A DNA stretch of 6,878 nucleotides from Fusobacteriaceae bacterium (GTDB lineage Bacteria > Fusobacteriota > Fusobacteriia > Fusobacteriales > Fusobacteriaceae). Position 1 is the first letter of the stretch, and the number at the start of each line of letters is the position of its first letter. The position numbers and the translations under genes are program-made. This document shows, piece after piece, positions 1 through 5,322 of this stretch. Location of the stretch: contig JAFGUR010000009.1 of the NCBI GenBank assembly GCA_016938425.1, positions 1-6,878 of the forward strand, given 5' to 3'. The notes beneath the pieces are model-generated. The model was not told the origin of the DNA, did no database searches, and worked only from the letters and a program-made list of their open reading frames with translations.

Positions 1-162
1 ATTATATGCAACAAGTGTATTTTGTTTTGACTCTCCTTCGTTTAAAATATAAAAATCATTCCAACTACCATAATTAAAATTGCAAACTTCTATAATTTTG
101 TTTATATCAATTTTATTTTTTTTAAATAAATTTTTATCTCTAATTTGTAATGTTAATGCCAT
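1..162 (-). CDS. Hypothetical protein, 5' portion only (partial at window edge)
   Basis: An open frame reads leftward from ATG at 162-160 to the window edge, giving 54 residues with no stop. It begins MALTLQIRDKNLFKKNKIDI and continues with EVCNFNYGSWNDFYI and a hydrophilic NEGESKQNTL stretch. The start is supported by AAGGAG, seven bases before the ATG (177-170 region), and by a plausible promoter at 213-241. There is no signal peptide or membrane segment in the visible part, so the product looks cytoplasmic. I do not recognise the family, and the missing C-terminus prevents a function call. It is divergent from the unknown membrane-anchored gene at 434 and has no visible link to the xylose genes. 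That this is a real gene rests on the open frame, the good ribosome binding site and the promoter. Confidence 0.6.
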   Translation of the reverse strand, partial: MALTLQIRDKNLFKKNKIDINKIIEVCNFNYGSWNDFYILNEGESKQNTLVAYN

Positions 163-205
163 GTTTACTCTCCTTAATATGTATTTCATTTTTATATAAA
201 ATTCC

Positions 206-241
206 ATAAGATATCATAAATCAAATTCTGATTAAAGTAAA
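206..241 (-). promoter_or_regulatory. Candidate promoter of the leftward partial gene
   Basis: Reading the minus strand, TTTACT (241-236) and TATGAT (218-213) are separated by exactly 17 bases, which fits a sigma-70-type promoter. Transcription would start near 206 and leave a leader of about 43 bases before the ATG at 162. Such AT-rich DNA throws up chance matches, but the spacing and the 5-of-6 match of the -10 box make this the best candidate here. Confidence 0.42.
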
Positions 242-283
242 TATAAAATTCTGTATTTTATTAAATAAATAACATGAGATTTG

Positions 284-422
284 TAATAGCTTTGGAAAAT
301 AAAGTAAAAAAATAGTATTTGAAATATAAAGTTAAAAAAGGTATCTTAATATTAAAGAAATAATAGTTTTGGAAAGTTTACAAAAGATATTTTAAATGAG
401 TATTAAAATATAAAGTAAAAGG
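284..422. repeat. Degenerate direct duplication in the intergenic leader
   Basis: TAATAGCTTTGGAAA (284-298) recurs as TAATAGTTTTGGAAA (361-375), 14 of 15 identical. About 27-36 bases further on, each copy reaches a similar AAATATAAAGT-A-rich-GG ending (near 323-341 and 407-422). A weaker third variant, AATAGTATTTGAAA, lies at 311-324. This looks like a decayed duplication of a leader of roughly 60-77 bases. The second copy supplies the ribosome binding site of the gene at 434. Low sequence complexity makes part of the similarity expected by chance. Confidence 0.4.
377..406 (+). promoter_or_regulatory. Candidate promoter of the gene at 434
   Basis: TTTACA (377-382) and TATTAA (401-406) are 18 bases apart. 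They would place the transcription start near 413, with a leader of about 20 bases that includes GGGAG (421-425) eight bases before the ATG at 434. This is a plausible sigma-70-type promoter, but a weak call in DNA this AT-rich. Confidence 0.33.
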
Positions 423-433
423 GAGATGGACTA

Positions 434-1261
434 ATGAAAGACATACTTAAAGAGATTATAGTCAATATAGTTGTTGCAATAATAATGGGAATATCTGGTT
501 ATTTATGGGGAAAATTAAGAGGAACAAAACAATCCACTGAAGCAATTAAAAGAAAAGAAACATTATATATACCAATAGATGATGAGATGATTAATTTCAG
601 AAATAATTATAAAGATATTGTTGAAAAAATTGATTTTCCAATAATTTTTTCTGTAGTTGACAAAAAATATCGATATGAAATTGATAAAAATATTACAAAT
701 AAAATATTAGAGCTTAAAGAAAATGTTGAAAATTATAATAAAATCAACATTATGTCTCTTGTATCTGATATAATACAAAATAGGTTTATTACCATATTTG
801 AAGAATTATTTGGTTCTATAATTGAAGATTATGTTATAAATTATGATCATGATGGCAATGAATATGAAACTGATATTTATTGTGAAGAATATGAATCTTT
901 GAAATATATTTTAGAAAAGGATATAAAATCATTGATTATAAACAGGAATTATCCAGAATACTTGATTAGTGACATACAGGATATAACACATAAAGACTTA
1001 GTTAATATTTATTCTGGATGCTTTAATATTATTATAAATGGAACTCCAATTAAAAAAAGAACTATACCTAATTGGCAAGGAACTGTTCCTGAATTTTTTG
1101 CTTATAATACAAATTTTATAGAAGAATTTAATAGTAATACTAAAATTCAAAGAAAAAATGAATTATTAAAAGAGATTAAACAACAATCTTTAGATATAAA
1201 AAATAAAATGGAGCATATTATTAGCAAAATAACTAAACTTTATGAAAAAGAGATAATATAA
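434..1261 (+). CDS. Hypothetical protein with one N-terminal membrane helix
   Basis: This encodes 275 residues of unknown function. A single hydrophobic helix spans about residues 7-27 (IIVNIVVAIIMGISGYLW) and is followed by the basic stretch KLRGTKQ and AIKRKE. By the positive-inside rule, the rest of the protein (about 240 residues) should lie in the cytoplasm. The soluble part is charged and rich in Ile, Asn, Lys and Glu, with an acidic patch at about 131-155. The C-terminal 235-272 segment looks helical and possibly coiled-coil. I see no catalytic motif or known domain. The ATG at 434 is supported by GGGAG eight bases upstream. The gene is convergent with the sugar-binding lipoprotein gene and shares its terminator region, so it is unlikely to be co-regulated with the xylose genes. 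A TM anchor with an unfamiliar soluble domain could be accessory cargo, but nothing here proves that. Confidence 0.8.
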   Translation: MKDILKEIIVNIVVAIIMGISGYLWGKLRGTKQSTEAIKRKETLYIPIDDEMINFRNNYKDIVEKIDFPIIFSVVDKKYRYEIDKNITNKILELKENVENYNKINIMSLVSDIIQNRFITIFEELFGSIIEDYVINYDHDGNEYETDIYCEEYESLKYILEKDIKSLIINRNYPEYLISDIQDITHKDLVNIYSGCFNIIINGTPIKKRTIPNWQGTVPEFFAYNTNFIEEFNSNTKIQRKNELLKEIKQQSLDIKNKMEHIISKITKLYEKEII

Positions 1262-1319
1262 AAAAGTAAATATCAACCGAGAAAAATTCCTATTTAGCAA
1301 AAGATTATAAGGTCAAAAC

Positions 1320-1356
1320 GGCTAAAGCAATCGCTTTAGCCATTTTTTAATTTTTT
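1320..1356 (+). terminator. Intrinsic terminator between convergent genes
   Basis: GGCTAAAGC (1320-1328) and GCTTTAGCC (1333-1341) form a perfect 9-bp stem with an AATC loop. On the plus strand a T-rich run follows (1343-1356), typical of a Rho-independent terminator for the gene at 434. On the minus strand the stem is followed only by GTTTTGACC, so it would end the sugar-binding protein transcript less efficiently. The plus-strand T-run overlaps the stop codon of that convergent gene (1355-1357). Confidence 0.85.
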
Positions 1357-2446
1357 ATTTCAATTTATCTTCTGTATAGTACCCAGAATCGATTAGAATT
1401 TCTTTATAGTTTGAAATATCAACAGAAACAGGTTTTTCTAAGAATGAAGGAACAATTTTCTTCCCATTGTTATAAGTTTTTGTGTCATTTACTTCAGGCA
1501 TTTTATCATTTAAAACTGCATCAGTCATAGTTACAGCTCTTTTAGCTAATACTCTTGTATCTTTGAATATAGTAGCTGTTTGTTCACCTGCGATTATAGA
1601 TTTCACAGATGGTAAATCAGCATCTTGACCAGTTATGATTGGCATAGGTTGATTTGGTGTCCCATAACCAATAGCTTTTAGAGAAGATACTATTCCAATA
1701 GCTAAAGAATCATTAGGAGATAGCACTGCATCTACCTTTTTCCCTGTGTAGTAAGCACTTAATAAATTATCCATTCTTGATTGTGCTGTAGCTCCATCCC
1801 ATCTTAAAATTCCAATTTGATTAAAAACAGTTTGGTTACTTCCAACAACTAATTTACCAGAATCTATAAATGGTTTTAAAACAGACATTGCTCCATCAAA
1901 GAAAAATAAAGCATTATTATCATCAGGAGAACCAGCAAAAAGTTCTATATTAAATGGACCTTTTCCATCTTTTAATCCTAATTTTTCCACTATATATGTT
2001 CCTTGTAAAACTCCTACTTGAAAATTATCAAAAGTTGCATAATAAGATACTGCATCTGTATTTTTAATTAATCTATCATAAGAGATAACAGGAATATTTT
2101 TAGCAACAGCTGATTCAAGAACATTTGAAAGGGCTTCTCCATCAATGGGAGCAACAACTAAAGCATCAACTTTTTTACTTATCATATTTTCTATTTGAGA
2201 AACTTGATTTTCAACAACGTCTTCTGCATATTGAAGGTCAACTTTATATCCAAGCTCTTCAAAGGATTTCACCATATTATTTCCGTCATCAAGCCATCTT
2301 TGCATTGATTTTGTAGGCATAGATATACCAATTGTTTTAACTGCTTTTGCATTTTCTGTAGGGACTTCAGATTTTGGAGTTTCTTTTTTACTACAAGCTA
2401 CAAACAAAATTAATGTTGCCATAATACATGTAAATAATTTTTTCAT
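1355..2446 (-). CDS. xylF: Sugar ABC transporter substrate-binding lipoprotein, ChvE/XylF type
   Basis: This is a 363-residue solute-binding protein that should capture an aldose, probably D-xylose, outside the cytoplasmic membrane and deliver it to an ABC importer. The N-terminus MKKLFTCIMATLILFVAC with Cys18 is a lipoprotein signal peptide (lipobox FVAC), followed by a charged linker at about 19-36. The mature part is a type I periplasmic-binding fold and closely resembles Agrobacterium ChvE as I remember it: ISMPTKSMQRWLDDGNN (41-57), SYDRLIKN (122-129), SYYATFDNFQVGVLQGT (134-150), GSPDDNNA (172-179), RWDGATAQSRMDNLLSAYY (215-233), SPNDSLAIG (243-251), GQDADLPSVKSIIAG (273-287) and NDTKTYNNG (320-328). 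The start has a perfect AGGAGGA (2457-2451), four bases upstream. It is divergent from xylR and preceded by a copy of the putative XylR operator. No ATPase or permease gene is adjacent. ChvE-type proteins bind several aldoses, so specificity for xylose is inferred from context. 'chvE' or 'multiple monosaccharide-binding protein' are alternative names. Confidence 0.9.
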   Translation of the reverse strand: MKKLFTCIMATLILFVACSKKETPKSEVPTENAKAVKTIGISMPTKSMQRWLDDGNNMVKSFEELGYKVDLQYAEDVVENQVSQIENMISKKVDALVVAPIDGEALSNVLESAVAKNIPVISYDRLIKNTDAVSYYATFDNFQVGVLQGTYIVEKLGLKDGKGPFNIELFAGSPDDNNALFFFDGAMSVLKPFIDSGKLVVGSNQTVFNQIGILRWDGATAQSRMDNLLSAYYTGKKVDAVLSPNDSLAIGIVSSLKAIGYGTPNQPMPIITGQDADLPSVKSIIAGEQTATIFKDTRVLAKRAVTMTDAVLNDKMPEVNDTKTYNNGKKIVPSFLEKPVSVDISNYKEILIDSGYYTEDKLK

Positions 2447-2465
2447 TTTTTCCTCCTGATTTAAT

Positions 2466-2492
2466 TTTTCTTTTTAAAGTCACTTTATTTAA
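2466..2492 (-). promoter_or_regulatory. Putative XylR operator in the xylF leader
   Basis: The core CTTTTTAAAGTCA (2470-2482) is identical to the one in front of xylA (3894-3906). In both places ATTTAATA follows, here after four extra bases. It contains the inverted arms CTTT and AAAG around TT, and a second overlapping one (AAAGT-C-ACTTT, 2476-2486). It lies a few bases downstream of the predicted transcription start near 2495, where a bound repressor could block initiation or early elongation. That XylR is the binding protein is inferred from the repeated placement at the xylose genes. Confidence 0.5.
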
Positions 2493-2501
2493 TACAATGA
2501 A

Positions 2502-2530
2502 AGTATATTTCATTTTTTTTAAAAAATCAA
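2502..2530 (-). promoter_or_regulatory. Promoter of the sugar-binding lipoprotein gene
   Basis: On the minus strand, TTGATT (2530-2525) and TATACT (2507-2502) are exactly 17 bases apart. Transcription should start near 2495, giving a leader of about 49 bases that carries the putative operator and the AGGAGGA ribosome site. A T6A6 tract at 2536-2547 sits just upstream of the -35 box and might act as an UP element. Confidence 0.6.
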
Positions 2531-2632
2531 ATTTATTTTTTAAAAAATGTTTTATTTTAAACTTTATAGTTCTATTTTAGTAATAATTATATGGCTTATA
2601 CTCAAAAAAATAAATTTTTTCATTTTTTTATA

Positions 2633-2661
2633 TTGACAAATTCCTATTTATAGCATAAACT
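2633..2661 (+). promoter_or_regulatory. Promoter of xylR
   Basis: A perfect -35 box TTGACA (2633-2638) is followed after 17 bases by TAAACT (2656-2661), a 4-of-6 match to the -10 consensus. Transcription would start near 2668. The segment just upstream (2603-2632) is almost pure A/T and resembles an UP element. Confidence 0.55.
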
Positions 2662-2676
2662 TCTAATAAATAGTTT

Positions 2677-2699
2677 TTAAATTGACTATAGCAAGTTAG
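2677..2699 (+). promoter_or_regulatory. Putative XylR operator in the xylR leader (autoregulation)
   Basis: This 23-base segment begins TTAAATTGACT and ends CAAGTTAG. It matches the reverse complement of the xylA upstream element (3912-3890) at 18 of 23 positions, including the first 11 in a row. It starts about nine bases downstream of the predicted xylR start point, so XylR would repress its own gene. Its internal symmetry is weaker than at xylA (arms ACT and AGT). Confidence 0.45.
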
Positions 2700-2701
2700 A
2701 T

Positions 2702-2705
2702 GGAG
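2702..2705 (+). promoter_or_regulatory. Ribosome binding site deciding the xylR start
   Basis: GGAG at 2702-2705 lies nine bases before the ATG at 2715. The earlier in-frame ATG at 2700 has no purine-rich site at the right distance and abuts the putative operator. The site therefore favours translation from 2715. Confidence 0.6.
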
Positions 2706-2714
2706 CATAATATT

Positions 2715-3863
2715 ATGAAAAAAACTTATCAAGAATTAGAGAAAGAAAAAAATTTTAAACAAATATTAATTTTACTTAAGAAAAAACGTTATACTACCAA
2801 ATTAGAGTTATCTACAAAATTAGGACTTAGTATTCCTACTGTTACTAAAATTATTAATGAAATGCTAGAGATTGGAATAGTATTTGAAGCTAATCTAAAT
2901 GAATCTAACGGTGGAAGAAGAGCATTAGTTTTTGAATTTATCCCTGATTCCTTATTATCTGTTGGGGTTAAATTAGAATTAGATTCTCTGCAAATAGCTT
3001 TAATTAATCTTGATGGAAAAATTATTAAAAGAAAATTTATTAATAAAAATTTTATTGGAAGTCTTGAACTTATAAATATTCTTTCCAATGAAATAGAAAT
3101 ATTTCTTTTTGAAATAGGGATTTTAGCTGAAAAGGTTAAGGGAATAGGAATTTCTATCCCTGGGATTGTATCAGATGATGGCCTTGTTTTAAAAGTTGGT
3201 ACTAACTTTAAAATTTATAATCTAAATTTTGAAGAACTTCAAACTAAATTTAATTGCAAAGTTATTATTGAAAATGAAGCAAATGCTGCTGCTCTTGCAG
3301 AATTTGAAAATCTGATAACTAAAAAAAATAAAAATATATTGCTAATATCAATAGGAACTGGAATTGGTGCAGGAATAATAATTGAAGGAACTCCTTATAT
3401 GGGTGCTCAGAAAAGAGCTGGAGAAGCAGGACACATAACACTTTATCCCCATGGAAGAAAATGTAATTGCGGTAATAGAGGGTGTTGGGAAATGTATTGT
3501 TCAAACACTGCTATTATTGAAGAATTTAATAAAGAATTTGGAAATATTAAATCTTTGAAGGATATATTTAATAGAAAAATAATGGAAACAGATAAAGGAA
3601 AATTTCTTATTAATCTATTTTCTGAAAATTTAGCCATAGGTATAAAAGATTTATTACTTATATTTGATTGTGATAAAATAATTATTAGTGGAGAAATCTG
3701 CAATTATTCTAAATATATAAAAACTAATATAGAAAACTATATTTTTAAAAATGATATTTTTTATCAAAATGAAAATAAACGGCTAGAGTTTTCTAGTTAT
3801 AAAGAAGATGCTAATTTAATCGGTGCAGGACTTTTAACATTTAAAGATTTTTTTATACTATAA
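2715..3863 (+). CDS. xylR: ROK-family xylose-responsive repressor XylR
   Basis: This is a DNA-binding repressor with a sugar-sensing ROK domain, and it probably controls the flanking xylose genes with D-xylose as inducer. From ATG 2715 it is 382 residues; an upstream in-frame ATG at 2700 gives 387. Numbered from the longer form, a winged helix-turn-helix occupies about 17-80 (TTKLELSTKLGLSIPTVTK, 32-50; wing NGGRRALVFEF, 70-80). The ROK domain follows: GIGISIPGIV (148-157), ENEANAAALAE (191-201), the glycine-rich ISIGTGIGAGIIIEG (216-230), and the zinc-binding GHITLYPHGRKCNCGNRGC motif with His245, Cys255, Cys257 and Cys262. Glu193 stands where ROK sugar kinases have the catalytic Asp, which fits a regulator rather than a kinase. 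The gene lies between the divergent binding-protein gene and xylA, the usual place for xylR. Operator-like elements precede all three units. The name depends on this context, since related NagC-type ROK regulators look similar. Confidence 0.9.
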   Translation: MKKTYQELEKEKNFKQILILLKKKRYTTKLELSTKLGLSIPTVTKIINEMLEIGIVFEANLNESNGGRRALVFEFIPDSLLSVGVKLELDSLQIALINLDGKIIKRKFINKNFIGSLELINILSNEIEIFLFEIGILAEKVKGIGISIPGIVSDDGLVLKVGTNFKIYNLNFEELQTKFNCKVIIENEANAAALAEFENLITKKNKNILLISIGTGIGAGIIIEGTPYMGAQKRAGEAGHITLYPHGRKCNCGNRGCWEMYCSNTAIIEEFNKEFGNIKSLKDIFNRKIMETDKGKFLINLFSENLAIGIKDLLLIFDCDKIIISGEICNYSKYIKTNIENYIFKNDIFYQNENKRLEFSSYKEDANLIGAGLLTFKDFFIL

Positions 3864-3883
3864 GCCGCAATTCTGCGGTTTAT
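3860..3883 (+). terminator. Weak terminator or attenuator hairpin after xylR
   Basis: ATAAGCCGCA (3860-3869) pairs with TGCGGTTTAT (3874-3883) around an ATTC loop, 10 bp with one G-U pair. The xylR stop codon lies inside the stem. No T-run follows directly (CTAAAAG comes next), so termination is probably partial. It would separate the low-level xylR message from xylA, which has its own operator-like element just downstream. Confidence 0.5.
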
Positions 3884-3889
3884 CTAAAA

Positions 3890-3912
3890 GTTACTTTTTA
3901 AAGTCAATTTAA
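3890..3912 (+). promoter_or_regulatory. Putative XylR operator in front of xylA
   Basis: The element runs GTTACTTTTTAAAGTC then AATTTAA. ACTTT and AAAGT form an inverted repeat around TT. The core CTTTTTAAAGTCA is identical to that upstream of the binding-protein gene, and 18 of 23 positions match the xylR leader element in reverse orientation. A TATAAA box (3913-3918) touches its right edge, with only a weak -35 (GTTACT, 3890-3895, 17 bases away). A protein bound here would therefore cover the xylAB promoter. Confidence 0.5.
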
Positions 3913-3918
3913 TATAAA
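3890..3918 (+). promoter_or_regulatory. Possible xylAB promoter
   Basis: TATAAA (3913-3918) is the only reasonable -10 box between the hairpin after xylR and the xylA ribosome site. The matching -35 position holds GTTACT (3890-3895), a poor match. Transcription would start near 3925, just before AGGAGGA (3928-3934), which leaves an almost absent leader. A promoter is expected here because of the hairpin upstream and the operator-like element, but its exact position is uncertain. Confidence 0.3.
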
Positions 3919-3940
3919 ACAAAATCTAGGAGGAATTTAC

Positions 3941-5251
3941 ATGTCATATTTTAATGAAGTTTCGAAAATCAAATTTGAAGGAGCAACATCAAAAAATCCT
4001 TTAGCATTCAAAGTTTACAACTCAGAAGAAATAATTATGGGAAAAACAATGAAAGAACACCTTAGATTTGCAATGTCATATTGGCATACTCTTACAGGAG
4101 AAGGAACAGACCCTTTTGGAAATGCTACAATGGAAAGAAGCTGGAATGACTTATCTCCAATGGATAAAGCAAAAGCTAGGGTAGAAGCTGGATTTGAATT
4201 TATGGAAAAACTTGGAATTGAATATTTTTGTTTCCATGATAAAGATATAGCTCCAGAAGCCGAAACATTAGAAGAGTACCAAAAAAACTTAGACATTATT
4301 GTTGATGTTATTGAAAAAGAAATGAAAAGAACAGGAATAAAATTATTATGGGGAACTTCAAATATGTTTAGTCATCCTAGATTTATGCATGGAGCAGCAA
4401 CTTCTTGTAGCGCAGATGTATTCGCATATTCTGCAGCTCAAACTAAAAAAGCTATGGAAATTACAAAAAGATTAGGTGGAGAAGGTTATGTATTCTGGGG
4501 GGGAAGAGAAGGATATGAAACTCTTCTTAATACAGATATGGGATTAGAACTTGATAACCTTGGAAGATTCTTACAAATGGCAGTAGATTATGCCAAAGAA
4601 ATTGGATTCACAGGACAATTCTACATTGAACCAAAACCAAAAGAACCAACAAAACACCAATATGATTTTGATACAACAACTGTATTAGGATTTTTAAGAA
4701 AATATAACTTACAAGATAAATTTAAAATGAACATTGAAGCAAACCATGCAACTCTTGCTGGGCATACTTTCCAACATGAATTAAATGTTGCTAGAATTAA
4801 CGGAGTATTTGGAAGTGTTGACGCTAATCAAGGAGATATGCTATTAGGTTGGGATACAGACCAATTCCCTACTAATATTTATGATTCTGTTTTAGCGATG
4901 TATGAAGTATTAAAAGCAGGAGGATTTACTACTGGAGGACTTAACTTTGATGCAAAAGTTAGAAGAGGTTCATTTGAGGTAGAAGATTTATTCTTAGGAT
5001 ATATTGCTGGAATGGATACTTTTGCAAAAGGCTTGAAAATTGCTGCAAAATTACTGGAAGATAAAGTATTTGAAAACTTTGTTGAAGAAAGATATTCAAG
5101 CTATACAACTGGTATAGGAAAAGATATTGTAGAGGGAAAAGTTGGATTTAAAGAATTATCAGACTATGCTTTAAAAAATGGAGTGCAAAAATTAAAATCA
5201 GGTAAACAAGAAATGTTAGAAACAATTTTAAATCAGTATATATATAACTAG
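3941..5251 (+). CDS. xylA: Xylose isomerase
   Basis: Xylose isomerase (EC 5.3.1.5) converts D-xylose to D-xylulose in the cytoplasm, using two divalent metal ions. At 436 residues it fits the longer class II enzymes (E. coli XylA is about 440), and its residues align with E. coli numbering at an offset of two. Visible active-site elements are the catalytic pair His99 and Asp102 (FCFHDKDIAPE), Trp186 (VFWGGREGYETLLNT), Glu230 and Lys232 (FYIEPKPKEPTKHQYDFD), Glu266 and His269 (NIEANHATLAGH), Asp294 (GSVDANQGD), Asp305 and Asp307 (LGWDTDQFP) and Asp337 (LNFDAKVRR). All metal ligands are present, so the enzyme should be active. AGGAGGA (3928-3934) six bases before the ATG is the strongest ribosome site on the plus strand, consistent with high expression. 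The gene is first of the xylAB unit, 77 bases after xylR, and preceded by the putative XylR operator. Confidence 0.98.
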   Translation: MSYFNEVSKIKFEGATSKNPLAFKVYNSEEIIMGKTMKEHLRFAMSYWHTLTGEGTDPFGNATMERSWNDLSPMDKAKARVEAGFEFMEKLGIEYFCFHDKDIAPEAETLEEYQKNLDIIVDVIEKEMKRTGIKLLWGTSNMFSHPRFMHGAATSCSADVFAYSAAQTKKAMEITKRLGGEGYVFWGGREGYETLLNTDMGLELDNLGRFLQMAVDYAKEIGFTGQFYIEPKPKEPTKHQYDFDTTTVLGFLRKYNLQDKFKMNIEANHATLAGHTFQHELNVARINGVFGSVDANQGDMLLGWDTDQFPTNIYDSVLAMYEVLKAGGFTTGGLNFDAKVRRGSFEVEDLFLGYIAGMDTFAKGLKIAAKLLEDKVFENFVEERYSSYTTGIGKDIVEGKVGFKELSDYALKNGVQKLKSGKQEMLETILNQYIYN

Positions 5252-5277
5252 CCATCCTATCCGCTATCATATAAATA

Positions 5278-5299
5278 AGGCCTCTTAGTTTAGAGGCCT
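5278..5299 (+). other. Intercistronic RNA hairpin between xylA and xylB
   Basis: AGGCCTCT (5278-5285) and AGAGGCCT (5292-5299) form a perfect, GC-rich 8-bp stem around TAGTTT, unusual in such AT-rich DNA. It is followed by AAAAAATTTAA rather than a T-run, so it does not look like an intrinsic terminator for xylA. It lies 26 bases after the xylA stop and 12 bases before the GAGGTG ribosome site of xylB (5312-5317). A role in protecting the xylA 3' end, or in setting the xylA:xylB ratio, is inferred. Confidence 0.6.
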
Positions 5300-5322
5300 A
5301 AAAAATTTAACGAGGTGAAAAT

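Noticed and set aside
274..315. Possible 13-codon leader peptide starting at ATG 274
   Set aside because: No ribosome site, very short, and no regulatory codon run or attenuator hairpin follows it.
2125..2316. 63-codon open frame on the plus strand
   Set aside because: It lies wholly inside the sugar-binding protein gene on the other strand, has no ribosome site and shows no protein-like motifs.
2560..2571. AACTTTATAGTT palindrome-like segment as a fourth XylR operator
   Set aside because: Its arms (AACT/AGTT) resemble the operator arms, but their spacing is two bases shorter and the flanks do not match the other three sites. It is probably chance in AT-rich DNA.
2447..2699. Catabolite repression (cre/CcpA) site near xylR or xylF
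   Set aside because: No segment resembles the TGNAANCGNTNNCA-type consensus, and the AT-only composition of the region leaves no candidate.
2789..3088. 99-codon open frame on the minus strand inside xylR
   Set aside because: It is antisense to the helix-turn-helix and early ROK region, whose motifs prove the plus-strand reading. The same reasoning removes the minus-strand frames at 3319-3504 and 3443-3703.
4015..4296. 93-codon open frame on the minus strand inside xylA
   Set aside because: It is antisense to conserved xylose isomerase sequence and has no independent start signals.
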